Source: Sinorhizobium shofinae (GTDB lineage: Bacteria; Pseudomonadota; Alphaproteobacteria; Rhizobiales; Rhizobiaceae). Taken from it: a stretch of DNA of 64,000 bases. The stretch is taken from contig MBFK01000093.1 of assembly GCA_001704765.1 (NCBI GenBank), positions 63,955 to 127,954 of the forward strand. The letters are read 5' to 3'. The notes under the pieces were generated by a model. That model ran no database searches and was not told the origin of the DNA. It saw nothing but the letters and a program-made list of their open reading frames with translations. Shown here piece after piece: positions 11,225 to 20,791 of the stretch. Position numbers and translations under genes: made by a program. The first letter of the stretch is position 1. Every line of letters starts with the position of its first letter.

Positions 11225-11923
11225 ATGAGCTTGGTCGAAACGGTCCGCAACACGCTCGTCCCGGTGCACAAGGAAGGCTATCGCTTCATTGCGATCTTTT
11301 TCGTCGTTTCTCTGATCCTCGGCTTCCTATGGGAGCCGCTGATGTGGATCGGCTTTCTATTGACCGCCTGGTGCGCCTATTTCTTTCGCGATCCGGAGCG
11401 CTTGACGCCCATTGACGAGGATCTCGTCATCAGCCCGGCCGACGGGCGCGTATCGTCGATCGCCACCGTCACCCCGCCGGAAGAACTTGGTCTCGGCTCG
11501 GAGCCGATGCTGCGCATTTCCGTGTTTATGAATGTCTTCGATTGCCATGTGAACCGCGCGCCGATGAGCGGCACCGTCAGGCGCATTGCTTATCGGGCCG
11601 GCAGTTTCCTGAATGCCGAACTCGACAAGGCGAGCCAGGATAACGAACGCAACGGACTTGTTGTCGAAACGAGCCACGGCGCTATCGGCGTCGTCCAGAT
11701 CGCCGGCTTGGTCGCGCGACGCATCCTCTGCTGGACGAGGGAGAATGCTTCGCTGGAAGGCGGCGAGCGCTTTGGTCTTATCCGGTTCGGCTCGCGCGTC
11801 GATGTGTTTCTGCCGGAAGGCGCGCAGCCGCGTGTCAGCCTCGGCCAGAAGGCCATTGCCGGCGAGACCGTGATCGCCGAATTCGGCTCGTCGAAGGGGC
11901 CGGTCATCAGCCGACGCGCGTGA
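11225..11923 (+). CDS. psd: Phosphatidylserine decarboxylase proenzyme
   Basis: 232-residue inner-membrane enzyme that converts phosphatidylserine to phosphatidylethanolamine. The N-terminal hydrophobic segments (about 20-55) anchor it. The FGSRVD motif near residues 188-193 is the self-cleavage site, where the serine becomes the pyruvoyl group. Size matches the short alphaproteobacterial Psd type. It is followed after 9 bases by pssA, which supplies its substrate, so the two form one pathway operon. Confidence 0.95.
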   Translation: MSLVETVRNTLVPVHKEGYRFIAIFFVVSLILGFLWEPLMWIGFLLTAWCAYFFRDPERLTPIDEDLVISPADGRVSSIATVTPPEELGLGSEPMLRISVFMNVFDCHVNRAPMSGTVRRIAYRAGSFLNAELDKASQDNERNGLVVETSHGAIGVVQIAGLVARRILCWTRENASLEGGERFGLIRFGSRVDVFLPEGAQPRVSLGQKAIAGETVIAEFGSSKGPVISRRA

Positions 11924-11932
11924 GGAACGGTC

Positions 11933-12787
11933 ATGGAAAATCCCCGGCAGGAAGAATCGGCGGAAACCCCGGAAGCGGCGAACGACGCGCATGACAAGGC
12001 GCGCGGCCCGCGGCTGCGGGAAATCCCGCTGCGATTGATGGTTCCCAACATGATTACCGTGCTGGCGATCTGCGCCGGCCTTTCCGGCATCCGGCTTGCC
12101 TTCGAGAATCGCTTTGAGCTCGCCGTGGCCATGGTGCTATTCGCCGCGTTCCTGGACGGCATCGACGGCCGCGTGGCGCGCCTGCTCAAGGCGACGTCGA
12201 GCTTCGGCGGCCAGATGGACTCGCTTGCCGACATCATCAATTTCGGCGTCGCACCGGCGCTCGTCCTTTACGTCTTCCTGCTCGATCAGGCGCGCTCCGT
12301 CGGCTGGATCGCGGCCCTGATCTACGCTATCGCGGCCGGCCTGCGGCTGGCCCGTTTTAACGTCATGGCCGAGCGCCCGGTGAAGGCGGCCTGGCAGTCG
12401 GAATATTTCGTCGGCGTGCCGGCTCCCGCCGGCGCCATGCTGGTGCTGCTGCCGGTCTATATCGGCCTTCTCGGCCTTGCGCCCGGCCGGATCTTCGCCC
12501 TGATAGCGGCCGCCTACACGGTGCTGATCGCATTTCTGCTGGTCAGCCGTCTGCCGGTCTGGTCCGGCAAATCCGAGAACCGTGTGCGCCGCGATCTGGT
12601 GCTCCCGGTCATTTTGATCGTCGTCCTCTACGTCGCGACGCTGATGACCTATACCTGGGAGACGATGGTCGTTACCGCGCTGGCCTATCTGATCAGCCTG
12701 CCGTTCGGCGCCCGCTCGTGGCAGCGAAAATACGGCGACTGGCCTGCGGCCCAGGGGGGCGATGGCCTGCCGGGCGACAGCGACTGA
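11933..12787 (+). CDS. pssA: CDP-diacylglycerol-serine O-phosphatidyltransferase
   Basis: 284-residue membrane enzyme making phosphatidylserine from CDP-diacylglycerol and serine. The CDP-alcohol phosphatidyltransferase signature is intact: DGIDGRVARLL followed by GGQMDSLADIINFG supplies the spaced aspartates. About eight hydrophobic segments are visible after a charged N-terminus of about 30 residues. It lies immediately downstream of psd and ends just before a strong terminator. Confidence 0.95.
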   Translation: MENPRQEESAETPEAANDAHDKARGPRLREIPLRLMVPNMITVLAICAGLSGIRLAFENRFELAVAMVLFAAFLDGIDGRVARLLKATSSFGGQMDSLADIINFGVAPALVLYVFLLDQARSVGWIAALIYAIAAGLRLARFNVMAERPVKAAWQSEYFVGVPAPAGAMLVLLPVYIGLLGLAPGRIFALIAAAYTVLIAFLLVSRLPVWSGKSENRVRRDLVLPVILIVVLYVATLMTYTWETMVVTALAYLISLPFGARSWQRKYGDWPAAQGGDGLPGDSD

Positions 12788-12810
12788 CTGCAAAGCAGCA
12801 CGAAGAAAAA

Positions 12811-12840
12811 GCCACCGCGGAATTCCGCGGTGGCTTTTCT
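12811..12840. terminator. Bidirectional terminator between pssA and the convergent SDR gene
   Basis: Perfect 10-bp stem GCCACCGCGG / CCGCGGTGGC with an AATT loop, flanked by AAAAA on the left and TTTT on the right. It can therefore end transcription from both sides. Confidence 0.92.
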
Positions 12841-12863
12841 TATGGGGCACCCTCAGAACCCTA

Positions 12864-13604
12864 TTATTCCGGCATGCGGTAGTCGACGATCCTCTTTTCC
12901 CGGACGATGAAGAGCTTGCCGGTTTCGGTCTGCTCGGGACCGAGCAAGGGCATCAGCGCCGCCGCGACCTCGGAGGGATGAGGCACGGTTGCCGGATCCT
13001 CGCCCGGCATGGCCTGGGCCCGCATCGCGGTCCGCGTCGCACCAGGATCGACGCTGAGGATGCGCAAGGGTAGGCGCTGCGTCTCGTGCGCCCAGGTGCG
13101 TGCCAGCGCCTCGACGGCGGCCTTGGAGGCGGAGTAGGGGCCCCAGAAGGGCTTGCACTTGTGCGCGGCGCTCGAGGAGAGAAGCAGAGCGCGGCCTGAA
13201 TCGGATTTGACGAGCAGCGGTTCGAGCGAGCGGATCAGCCGCCAGGTGGCGGTGACGTTGATGGTCATCACCTTTTCGAAGACCTTGGCTTCCACGTGGC
13301 CGATCGGGGAGATCGTGCCGAGCACGCCGGCATTGGCGACCATGATATCGAGCTTGCCCCAGCGTTCGTTGATGGCGCCGCCGAGCTTGTCGATCGCAGC
13401 CATGTCGGCAAGGTCGAAGGGGACGAGCGTGGCCGATCCGCCCACCGCCTTGATGGCGTCGTCCAGTTCCTCGAGGCCGCCTACGGTGCGGGCGCAGGCG
13501 ATGACATGCGCGCCGGCCTTGGCGAGTTCGACGGCAGTGAAATAGCCGATACCGCGCGATGCGCCGGTGACGACGGCGATCCGGTCTTTCAGATTGAGCG
13601 TCAT
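12864..13604 (-). CDS. SDR family NAD(P)-dependent oxidoreductase
   Basis: 246-residue short-chain dehydrogenase. The cofactor motif TGASRGIG is at 14-21, NAG lies in the middle, and the catalytic YSASK is intact. The substrate is not predictable. It starts 12 bases after purF on the same strand, so it is probably the last gene of the purF operon, an arrangement I recall from other rhizobia. Confidence 0.9.
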   Translation of the reverse strand: MTLNLKDRIAVVTGASRGIGYFTAVELAKAGAHVIACARTVGGLEELDDAIKAVGGSATLVPFDLADMAAIDKLGGAINERWGKLDIMVANAGVLGTISPIGHVEAKVFEKVMTINVTATWRLIRSLEPLLVKSDSGRALLLSSSAAHKCKPFWGPYSASKAAVEALARTWAHETQRLPLRILSVDPGATRTAMRAQAMPGEDPATVPHPSEVAAALMPLLGPEQTETGKLFIVREKRIVDYRMPE

Positions 13605-13616
13605 TGTGTTGTCTGG

Positions 13617-15107
13617 TTATCCGTTGCTGGCAAGAACCGAAAGTTTGCGGACGTTGCTCGCGCCTTCCTGGTCGAGCAGGCGGGTCGGATAATCGCCGGT
13701 GAAGTAATGGTCGGTGAACTGCGGCGCCTGCGGATCGCGCGGGGCGCCGCCGACGGCCCGGTAAAGACCGTCGATTGACAGGAACTCGAGCGAATCGGCG
13801 CCGATGAAGCGGCACATAGAGGCGAGATCGGCATGCTGGTTGGCAAGCAGCTTGTCGCGGTCGGGCGTATCGATGCCGTAGAAATCCGGGTGGAAGATCA
13901 TCGGGCTCGCGACGCGAACATGCACCTCGCGCGCACCGGCATCGCGGATCATCTGCACGATCTTGAGCGACGTCGTACCGCGAACGATCGAATCGTCGAC
14001 GAGCACCACGCGCTTGCCGGCGATCATGGCGCGGTTGGCCGAATGCTTCAGCTTGACGCCGAAGGCGCGGATCTGCTGCGTCGGCTCGATAAAGGTCCGG
14101 CCGACATAGTGGTTACGGATGATGCCGAGTTCGAAGGGAATGCCACTCTCTTGCGCGTAGCCGATCGCCGCCGGCGTGCCGCCGTCCGGGACCGGCACGA
14201 CGACATCGGCCTCGACCGGGGACTCTTTCGCAAGGTTCTGGCCCATGTTCTTGCGGGCGACATAGACGTTGCGGCCGCCGACGACCGAATCCGGCCGTGC
14301 GAAGTAGACGTATTCGAAGAGACAAAGACGCTCCGGCCGCGGGTTCTGCGGCTTGCGGGCGTCGATGGTGATCGATCCGTCCGGTTGGATCTCGCAGATG
14401 ACGATTTCGCCGTTTTCGATGTCCCGGACGAATTTCGCGCCGATGATGTCGAGTGCGCAGGTTTCGGAGCAGAAGATCGGCTTGCCGTCGAGCTCGCCCA
14501 TGACAAGCGGGCGGATGCCGTTGGGATCGCGCGCAGCGATCAGCTTGGTGCGGGTCAACGCCAGCATCGAATAGCCGCCTTCGACCTGGGCGATAGCGTC
14601 CGCGAAACGGTCGCTCGAGGAGGGATGTTTGGAGCGGGCGATCAGGTGTAGCACCACTTCCGTGTCGGACGTCGACTGACAGATGGCGCCGTCGGCAATG
14701 ATCTGGCGTCTCAGCGTCAGGCCGTTGGTGAAATTGCCATTGTGGGCGATGGCGATGCCGCCCTCCTGGAGTTCGGCAAAGAGCGGCTGGACGTTGCGCA
14801 GCACCGTCTCGCCGGTGGTGGAGTAGCGCACGTGGCCGATCGACATCGAGCCCGGCAGTTTCGCGAGCGTGACCGGATCGGTGTAGTGGTCGCCGACGAG
14901 ACCCATGCGGCGTTCGGAATAGAACTGCCGCCCGTCGAACGTGACGATACCGGCTGCCTCCTGGCCGCGATGCTGGAGCGCATGCAGCCCGAGCGCGGTC
15001 AGGGCGGCGGCATCCGGATGACCGAGTATGCCGAACACGCCGCACTCCTCGTGCAGGGTATCGCCATCGAGTTCGTCGTGAATTTCACTGGATCTGAGAT
15101 CGGTCAT
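13617..15107 (-). CDS. purF: Amidophosphoribosyltransferase
   Basis: First committed enzyme of purine synthesis (PRPP plus glutamine to phosphoribosylamine), about 496 residues. A short propeptide precedes the N-terminal nucleophile in HEECGVFG (Cys22 from this start). The glutaminase domain is followed by the phosphoribosyltransferase domain with the PRPP loop DDSIVRGTTS. The propeptide and length fit the Bacillus-type class, which can carry an iron-sulfur cluster. Two adjacent ATG codons (15110 and 15107) could start it. Confidence 0.96.
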   Translation of the reverse strand: MTDLRSSEIHDELDGDTLHEECGVFGILGHPDAAALTALGLHALQHRGQEAAGIVTFDGRQFYSERRMGLVGDHYTDPVTLAKLPGSMSIGHVRYSTTGETVLRNVQPLFAELQEGGIAIAHNGNFTNGLTLRRQIIADGAICQSTSDTEVVLHLIARSKHPSSSDRFADAIAQVEGGYSMLALTRTKLIAARDPNGIRPLVMGELDGKPIFCSETCALDIIGAKFVRDIENGEIVICEIQPDGSITIDARKPQNPRPERLCLFEYVYFARPDSVVGGRNVYVARKNMGQNLAKESPVEADVVVPVPDGGTPAAIGYAQESGIPFELGIIRNHYVGRTFIEPTQQIRAFGVKLKHSANRAMIAGKRVVLVDDSIVRGTTSLKIVQMIRDAGAREVHVRVASPMIFHPDFYGIDTPDRDKLLANQHADLASMCRFIGADSLEFLSIDGLYRAVGGAPRDPQAPQFTDHYFTGDYPTRLLDQEGASNVRKLSVLASNG

Positions 15108-15207
15108 CACAGTCGCCTTTGCTCCGTGCCGGTGCGCATATCGTGATCAGGCTGCCAGTCGTCAAGCGATCTTAGCGGAAAAGACTGGCAAGCGTTATTC
15201 CAAATGG

Positions 15208-15232
15208 ACAAAGCCCGCACAGCGGGCTTTGT
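15208..15232 (-). terminator. Terminator after cvpA
   Basis: Perfect 11-bp stem ACAAAGCCCGC / GCGGGCTTTGT with a 3-base loop, placed between the cvpA stop and the purF start. The T-rich arm lies inside the stem on the minus strand. It should separate cvpA from purF transcription, at least partly. Confidence 0.75.
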
Positions 15233-15250
15233 TGCAAATTTCCTCGTTTC

Positions 15251-15856
15251 TCAGCCGTTCGTCGCCGGCGCTTCCTCGGCGGGCGACTGATCCGTGGGGG
15301 CCGGCGGGGCATCGCTTTCGCCTTCGCCTTCACCGGTCGTGTCCTTGCCGCGCAGGCGATCGAGGATGGTGGCATCCGCCTCTTCCGGCAGCAGCGCGAC
15401 GAGCTTGTTGCCGAGATTGTCGAGCAGGGGCTTCGATTTTGCGTGGGTGACCCAGACCGGCTGCTGTTGCGGCGCTACAAGCCAGTTGAAGAACAGCATG
15501 GCGACGACGACAAGCAGGATGCCGCGCGCGGCACCGAAGAGGAAGCCAAGCGTACGGTCGAGTGCGCCGATGCGGCTGTCGATGATGAAATCGGCGATCC
15601 GCATGGTGATGAAGGAAATGATGATCAGCGCCACCAGGAAGATCACGGCCGCCGAGCCGATCATCGCGACCGTGTCGTTGCTGGTATATTGCTTGGCATA
15701 GGGCAGCAGGTAAGCATAGAGGAAGTAGGCCGCCGCCGCCGCACCGACCCAGCTCGCGACCGAAAGGACCTCGCGCGAGAAGCCACGCACCATCGCGAGG
15801 ATGGCCGAAAACAGTGCGACGCCGAGAACGATACCGTCGAGAATTGTAATGGGCAT
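15251..15856 (-). CDS. cvpA: CvpA family membrane protein
   Basis: 201 residues from ATG 15856 (AAGGA five bases upstream); a longer reading frame to 15898 is not needed. The N-terminal three quarters hold about four hydrophobic segments typical of CvpA (DGIVLGVALFSAILAMVRGF first). The C-terminal tail is acidic and Pro/Ala-rich. CvpA is known in E. coli for colicin V production and lies near purF there as well. Its molecular role is unclear. Confidence 0.88.
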   Translation of the reverse strand: MPITILDGIVLGVALFSAILAMVRGFSREVLSVASWVGAAAAAYFLYAYLLPYAKQYTSNDTVAMIGSAAVIFLVALIIISFITMRIADFIIDSRIGALDRTLGFLFGAARGILLVVVAMLFFNWLVAPQQQPVWVTHAKSKPLLDNLGNKLVALLPEEADATILDRLRGKDTTGEGEGESDAPPAPTDQSPAEEAPATNG

Positions 15857-15996
15857 GTTGTCCTTACTCCGACCCCGTCTTGACTCGGGTCTTACCAAGC
15901 TTATCCGCCGTAGGCCCCGTCCGCACGCGCTCAGACCATCTTTCCACCGCTATCGCCGTGCCGCACGGGAAGTGCGCTTCGGTGGCCTTCGATGCT

Positions 15997-17400
15997 TCAC
16001 TCCGCCTCGTCCGACTGCTGCAGGGCACGTCGCGAACCCGCGATGCGCGCCACCAGGTCCGGCAGGCTTTCCATCTCGCTCCACCGGCCATTGCCGTTCT
16101 TCGGCAGGTCGGTTGTTGCAGACGGCAATACGGCCTGGGAGAATCCGAGCTTCTCGGCTTCCTTAAGACGTTGAGCAGTATGCGCAACCGGCCGGACAGC
16201 GCCCGACAAGCTGACTTCGCCGAAATAGACGCAATCGGCCGGAAGAGCAAGCCCGGCGAGCGACGAAACCAGCGCGGAAGCGACGGCAAGATCGGCCGCC
16301 GGTTCGGAAATACGGTATCCGCCGGCGACGTTGAGATAGACGTCGTGCTGGCCGAGGCGGACGCCGCAATGGGCCTCCAGTACCGCGAGGATCATCGACA
16401 GCCGCGCCGAGTCCCAGCCGACGACCGCCCGTCGCGGTGTACCGAGCGATGTCGCGGCGACCAGCGCCTGCACCTCGACGAGCAGCGGTCGGGTTCCTTC
16501 CATGCCGGCGAACACGGCGGCACCGGGCGATTTCTCGTTACGCTCCCCGAGGAAGAGCTCCGACGGGTTGGCAACTTCGCGCAGGCCCCGGTCGGACATC
16601 TCGAAGACGCCGATTTCGTCGGTCGGACCGAAGCGGTTCTTCACGGTCCGGAGGATGCGATAGTGATGGCCGCGATCGCCCTCGAAATAGAGGACGGCAT
16701 CGACCATGTGCTCGACGACGCGCGGGCCGGCAATCTGTCCTTCCTTGGTGACATGCCCGACGAGCACGACCGCCGTGCCCGTCTGCTTGGCGAAGCGGAT
16801 CATCGCCTGCACGCCGGTGCGCACCTGCGTTACAGTTCCGGGGGCGGAATCGACGGTGTCGCTCCAGAGCGTCTGGATCGAATCGATGATCACCAGATCC
16901 GGACGCTTGCCCTCGGAAAGCGTCGCCAGGATGTCTTCCACATTGGTCTCGGCGGCGAGAAGCACGTCGCTGTCGGCGGCGCCGAGCCGCTGGGCACGCA
17001 GGCGCACCTGGGCGACCGCCTCTTCGCCCGACACGTAGATCACCCGATGCTTGCGGCGCGAAAGCGCTGCCGCCGCCTGCATCAGCACGGTCGATTTGCC
17101 GATGCCGGGATCGCCCCCGACGAGCAGCGCCGAGCCACGCACGAAGCCGCCGCCGGTAACGCGGTCGAGCTCGGATATGCCTGTCTCGATGCGCGGCGCA
17201 TCCTCGATCTCGCCGCAAAGCGTCGTGAGGCTCACGGGCCGTCCCTTCTTGGGAGCGCGCGTCGGACCGCCGCCGATGCCTCCCGTCGGGTCTTCCCCGA
17301 TGATCGTGTTCCACTCGCCGCATCCGTCGCATTTGCCGGCCCAGCGGGAGTGCACGGTGCCGCAATTCTGGCAGACGAACTGGGTGCGAGGTTTCGCCAT
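15997..17400 (-). CDS. radA: DNA repair protein RadA (Sms)
   Basis: 467-residue RecA-like ATPase that helps branch migration in recombination. It has an N-terminal zinc finger (Cys10, Cys13, Cys24, Cys27), Walker A GGDPGIGKST (95-104), the RadA-specific KNRFG motif, and a Lon-protease-like C-terminal domain. The start is chosen at ATG 17400 because the preceding 19 residues of the open frame are unlike the family. A perfect 18-bp palindrome lies 28 bases upstream. Confidence 0.95.
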   Translation of the reverse strand: MAKPRTQFVCQNCGTVHSRWAGKCDGCGEWNTIIGEDPTGGIGGGPTRAPKKGRPVSLTTLCGEIEDAPRIETGISELDRVTGGGFVRGSALLVGGDPGIGKSTVLMQAAAALSRRKHRVIYVSGEEAVAQVRLRAQRLGAADSDVLLAAETNVEDILATLSEGKRPDLVIIDSIQTLWSDTVDSAPGTVTQVRTGVQAMIRFAKQTGTAVVLVGHVTKEGQIAGPRVVEHMVDAVLYFEGDRGHHYRILRTVKNRFGPTDEIGVFEMSDRGLREVANPSELFLGERNEKSPGAAVFAGMEGTRPLLVEVQALVAATSLGTPRRAVVGWDSARLSMILAVLEAHCGVRLGQHDVYLNVAGGYRISEPAADLAVASALVSSLAGLALPADCVYFGEVSLSGAVRPVAHTAQRLKEAEKLGFSQAVLPSATTDLPKNGNGRWSEMESLPDLVARIAGSRRALQQSDEAE

Positions 17401-17427
17401 CGGGATCAGCTTTCGGCAAGTTGCAAG

Positions 17428-17445
17428 AGGCAGGCGCGCCTGCCT
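17428..17445. promoter_or_regulatory. Perfect 18-bp palindrome upstream of radA
   Basis: AGGCAGGCGCGCCTGCCT is identical on both strands. It lies in the 127-base gap between alr and radA. It may be an operator, or may simply form a hairpin in the alr-radA transcript; no known binding site is recognised. Confidence 0.45.
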
Positions 17446-17527
17446 AGGGAGAATCACTGTGAGCGGTCACATAATGACGTGAAATGCCGATTGAAAGGGT
17501 GATTTTCGACGCCGTCCGAAACGACGC

Positions 17528-18667
17528 TCAGGCGCCGCCGACATAGGTTCGGCAATAGCGGTGTCCGAGGCTCGTCAGCAACTCGTAGCCGATCGTACCG
17601 CCGGCACGCGCGACATCGTCGATGGCGACGTTCCGACCGAAAAGCTCGATATAGTCTCCGGCGCGCACGGCCCGCTCCGGCAGATCGGTGACATCGAACA
17701 GGCTGAGGTCCATCGTGACCCGACCGACATGCGGGACCTTCCTGCCATGCAGGAACCCATAGGCACCCGACGGCATCGCCTGCCTCAGCGTGACCCCGCC
17801 GCCGGACACCGAACGGTGATAGCCGTCGGCATAGCCGATCGCGACGGTCGCAATGCGGCTGTCACGGGTAAATCGTGCCGAAGCGCCGTAGCTCGCCGTC
17901 CCACCCGACGGGACCGTGCGTAGTTGCAGAATGCGGGCTTCCGCGGTCACGACCGGCTTCATCGGATTGATGGCGCCGTTCACCGCTTCGCCGCCATAGA
18001 CCGCTATGCCGGGACGGGTAAGGTCGAAATGGTACTCTTCGCCGAGAAAAACGCCGCCGGAATTCGCAAGGCTCGCGGGCACGCCTTCGAACGCGGCGGT
18101 CACCTCCCGAAAGCGCTGGAGCTGATAGAGATTCATCGGATGCTTCGGATCGTCGCCGCAAGCGAGATGGCTCATGACCAGCACGGGCGAAAAGCTCGCC
18201 GGGCGCGCCGGGTCGTGAGCAAGCGCTATGGCCTCCTCGACCGATAGGCCGAGCCGGTTCATGCCGGTATCGACATGGAGAACGCAAGGATGGTCGCCCC
18301 GCTCTGAAAGCGCCGCCATGAAAACGGCGAGTTGCTCCTCCGAGTTGATGATCGGCACGAGGTCGTTGGCGAAGAAAAGTTCCTCATTGCCGGGCCACAT
18401 GCCGGCGAGAATATAGACGCGGGCGTCCGGAAGGAGCGGACGGAGCTCGGCACCTTCCTCTGCATCGGCGACGAAGAAATCGCGCGCGCCAGCCGCGTAA
18501 AGAGCCGGTGCCGCATGCGCGACGCCGATCCCATAGGCATTGGCCTTAAGCACGGCGGCGGCACGGGCCTTGCCCGAGCGCTCGTTCATCGCTCGCCAGT
18601 TGTCGACGAGAGCCGTGAGATCGATGGTAAGCCGGTTCGAGGCAGCGAGAAATTCGGGGCTGTGCAT
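17528..18667 (-). CDS. alr: Alanine racemase
   Basis: 379-residue PLP enzyme interconverting L- and D-alanine for peptidoglycan. The PLP lysine is Lys41 in VLKANAYGIG, and the second catalytic tyrosine is in SYGASARF. The ATG at 18667 (AGAG upstream) gives a normal N-terminus; the extra 33 residues of the longer frame are not conserved in character. It lies upstream of radA on the same strand. The divergent AraC gene starts 142 bases away. Confidence 0.94.
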   Translation of the reverse strand: MHSPEFLAASNRLTIDLTALVDNWRAMNERSGKARAAAVLKANAYGIGVAHAAPALYAAGARDFFVADAEEGAELRPLLPDARVYILAGMWPGNEELFFANDLVPIINSEEQLAVFMAALSERGDHPCVLHVDTGMNRLGLSVEEAIALAHDPARPASFSPVLVMSHLACGDDPKHPMNLYQLQRFREVTAAFEGVPASLANSGGVFLGEEYHFDLTRPGIAVYGGEAVNGAINPMKPVVTAEARILQLRTVPSGGTASYGASARFTRDSRIATVAIGYADGYHRSVSGGGVTLRQAMPSGAYGFLHGRKVPHVGRVTMDLSLFDVTDLPERAVRAGDYIELFGRNVAIDDVARAGGTIGYELLTSLGHRYCRTYVGGA

Positions 18668-18809
18668 GGGCGAGCTCTTGAATGGCGATGGCTCAGCAAT
18701 ACATCCAAGCGCCCGATGCCGCAAACGGCTTCGGCGCGACGCCGGGTTTGCCGATATGATGAGCACTTTTATGCAAGACGCAGAATCCCGCCACCGCTAG
18801 AATTGGCCG

Positions 18810-19667
18810 ATGCATACGATCTCTCAGGAAGAGGCCATCGAGGCCATGCCGCTCAAGGGGGCCGAGCAGACCCGCTTCTGGCGGGATGCGCGGTTCAAGG
18901 GCATGGAGTGCCTGAGCGCGACATTCATCACCCATGAGTTCGCGCCGCACGCGCACGACACCTTCAGCATCGGCGCCATCGAGGCGGGCTCGCAGATCAG
19001 CACCATCAAGGGCGAGCGTTCGCAGACAGGGCCGGGCGATCTCTACCTGATCAATCCCGACGAAACCCACGACGGGCACCCGGGCAGTGACGGGTATCGC
19101 TACCGGATGATCTATCCATCCGTGGAGCTGTTCGTCGAAGTTCTGGAGGATGTCACCGGCCGTCCCTTCCGCGGCATCCCGTGCTTTTCGCGGCAGTGGC
19201 TGACGGATATCGAGCTCGCAGCCGCCTTCCGTCGTGCGCATCAGCTGCTTGAAGGAAAAACGGGGGCGCTCGAGGCGGACGAAGGCATGTTCGGATTTCT
19301 GGCGACGCTGTTTGAGCGGCATGGGAGCGCCATCATCGTTCCGGTCCGCACGCGCGAGAGTTCCGCGGTGCACCGCGCCCGCGATTATCTGCTCGAAAAC
19401 TATTCGAGCGACATTGGCCTCGACGAGCTAGCGAAAGTGGCCGGCCTCAGCCGCGCCCATCTGATTCGGGCTTTCCGCAAGGAGTTCCACATCACACCCC
19501 ATGCCTTCCTGACCGACAAGCGGGTGCGCGAGGCAAGGACGCTCTTGCGTCAGGGCTGGTCGGCTGCCGATACGGCCTATCATTGTGGCTTCGCGGACCA
19601 GGCGCACTTTACCCGCCATTTCAAGGCGCGAACCGGCGTGACGCCGGAGGCCTTCCGCGCCGGGTAG
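18810..19667 (+). CDS. AraC family transcriptional regulator
   Basis: 285 residues. The N-terminal cupin-like sensor domain (HEFAPHAHDTFSIGAIEAG) and the C-terminal double helix-turn-helix (about 185-283, DELAKVAGLSRAHLIRAFRK and ADTAYHCGFADQAHFTRHFK) are both intact. It is followed 80 bases later by azlC-azlD on the same strand. In many bacteria a regulator of this type is adjacent to azlCD, so control of that exporter is the likely job. The inducer is unknown. Confidence 0.9.
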   Translation: MHTISQEEAIEAMPLKGAEQTRFWRDARFKGMECLSATFITHEFAPHAHDTFSIGAIEAGSQISTIKGERSQTGPGDLYLINPDETHDGHPGSDGYRYRMIYPSVELFVEVLEDVTGRPFRGIPCFSRQWLTDIELAAAFRRAHQLLEGKTGALEADEGMFGFLATLFERHGSAIIVPVRTRESSAVHRARDYLLENYSSDIGLDELAKVAGLSRAHLIRAFRKEFHITPHAFLTDKRVREARTLLRQGWSAADTAYHCGFADQAHFTRHFKARTGVTPEAFRAG

Positions 19668-19747
19668 AGTCCAGGTCACTTTCGTTCAAGACGGGAAGCT
19701 GCCGTCCATCTATGAGTTCTCCGCAAGCAAAGACGGAGATGGTGGAC

Positions 19748-20449
19748 ATGAAAAGGGCAGAGGCATTTCAAGAGTTTTTCGACGGCATGAGGGCGATGGC
19801 GCCCTTGATTGTCGCCGTGATACCGATCGGCCTGGTCTTCGGAGCCGTTGCCGTAAGCAAGGGCTTGAGCAGTCTCGAAGCGACGTTGATGAGCACCCTC
19901 GTCTTTGCCGGCGGGTCGCAGTTCGTCGCCATGGATATCTGGACGCATCCGGCCTCCTGGGGCGCGCTCGCCTTTTCGGCTCTGCTCGTCAACATCCGCC
20001 ACGTGCTGATGAGCGCTTCGATCGGCACGAAGATGCCGGCTTTCTCAGGTCCGGCGAAATATGCTGCGATGCTGCTGCTCGCCGACGAAGTCTGGGCGAT
20101 GGCCGAGGTTCGTGCCGGCCAGACGCGGCTTACGCCCGCTTGGTATGCGGGCCTTGCCGTGCCGTTCTATTGCGTCTGGGTTCTGGCGAGCCTGGCGGGC
20201 GCCGCCGCTGGCGCCTTCCTCGGTGACCCGAAGGCGATCGGCCTGGATTTCGCGTTTCCGGCCGTCTTTACCGTCCTGGTGATGGGCTTCTGGAAGGGGC
20301 GAGACACCGGCGCTGTGCTGGCCGCCAGCGCCACCGCGGCGGTCCTTGCCCACCAGTTTCTACCCGGCGTCTGGTACATCGCGGCCGGTGCCGCTGCCGG
20401 CGTTGCTGCAACGCTCGTTACGAGGCGACGTCAGGAGGCCTGCGCATGA
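19748..20449 (+). CDS. azlC: AzlC family branched-chain amino acid exporter, large subunit
   Basis: 233-residue membrane protein of the AzlC/YgaZ family (branched-chain amino acid efflux, pairing with AzlD). Characteristic segments are AVIPIGLVFGAVAVSKGLS and LVFAGGSQFVAMDIW; about seven hydrophobic helices. The ATG at 19748 is chosen because GGAG lies nine bases upstream; ATG 19739 or 19712 would add a few polar residues. Its stop overlaps the azlD start (ATGA). Confidence 0.9.
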   Translation: MKRAEAFQEFFDGMRAMAPLIVAVIPIGLVFGAVAVSKGLSSLEATLMSTLVFAGGSQFVAMDIWTHPASWGALAFSALLVNIRHVLMSASIGTKMPAFSGPAKYAAMLLLADEVWAMAEVRAGQTRLTPAWYAGLAVPFYCVWVLASLAGAAAGAFLGDPKAIGLDFAFPAVFTVLVMGFWKGRDTGAVLAASATAAVLAHQFLPGVWYIAAGAAAGVAATLVTRRRQEACA

Positions 20450-20751
20450 CGCTCGATCCCAATACGTTCCTTGCAATTTTGGCCATGGCCGCAGCCACGG
20501 TGCTGACGCGCATTGCCGGGCTTCTCGTCATTCGGTTCGTCGCTATTGGCCCGCAGCAGAAGCGCGCCTTGGAGGCGATCCCTCCTGCTGTGCTGATGGC
20601 GGTCATCGCGCCCACGGCGCTCGTCACCGGGCCGGCCGAGAGCCTCGCGACCCTTGCGACGGCGCTCGCCGCAATGCGACTGCCGTTGCTTGCAGCCGTA
20701 GCGATCGGCGTCTTTGTCGTCGCCGTCGCCAGGGCGCTCATAGGGGCGTGA
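20446..20751 (+). CDS. azlD: AzlD family exporter, small subunit
   Basis: 101-residue membrane protein with about four hydrophobic segments; TVLTRIAGLLVIRF near the N-terminus is typical of AzlD. It overlaps azlC by four bases and should form the two-component exporter with it. Its stop lies 40 bases from the dnaB stop on the other strand. Confidence 0.9.
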   Translation: MTLDPNTFLAILAMAAATVLTRIAGLLVIRFVAIGPQQKRALEAIPPAVLMAVIAPTALVTGPAESLATLATALAAMRLPLLAAVAIGVFVVAVARALIGA

Positions 20752-20791
20752 AGGTTGCTGTCGGGGACGTTCCGGTAGCCGCGCGTCCGGC

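Noticed and set aside
15880..17502. 540-residue plus-strand frame opposite radA
   Set aside because: Fully antisense to radA, which has all its motifs.
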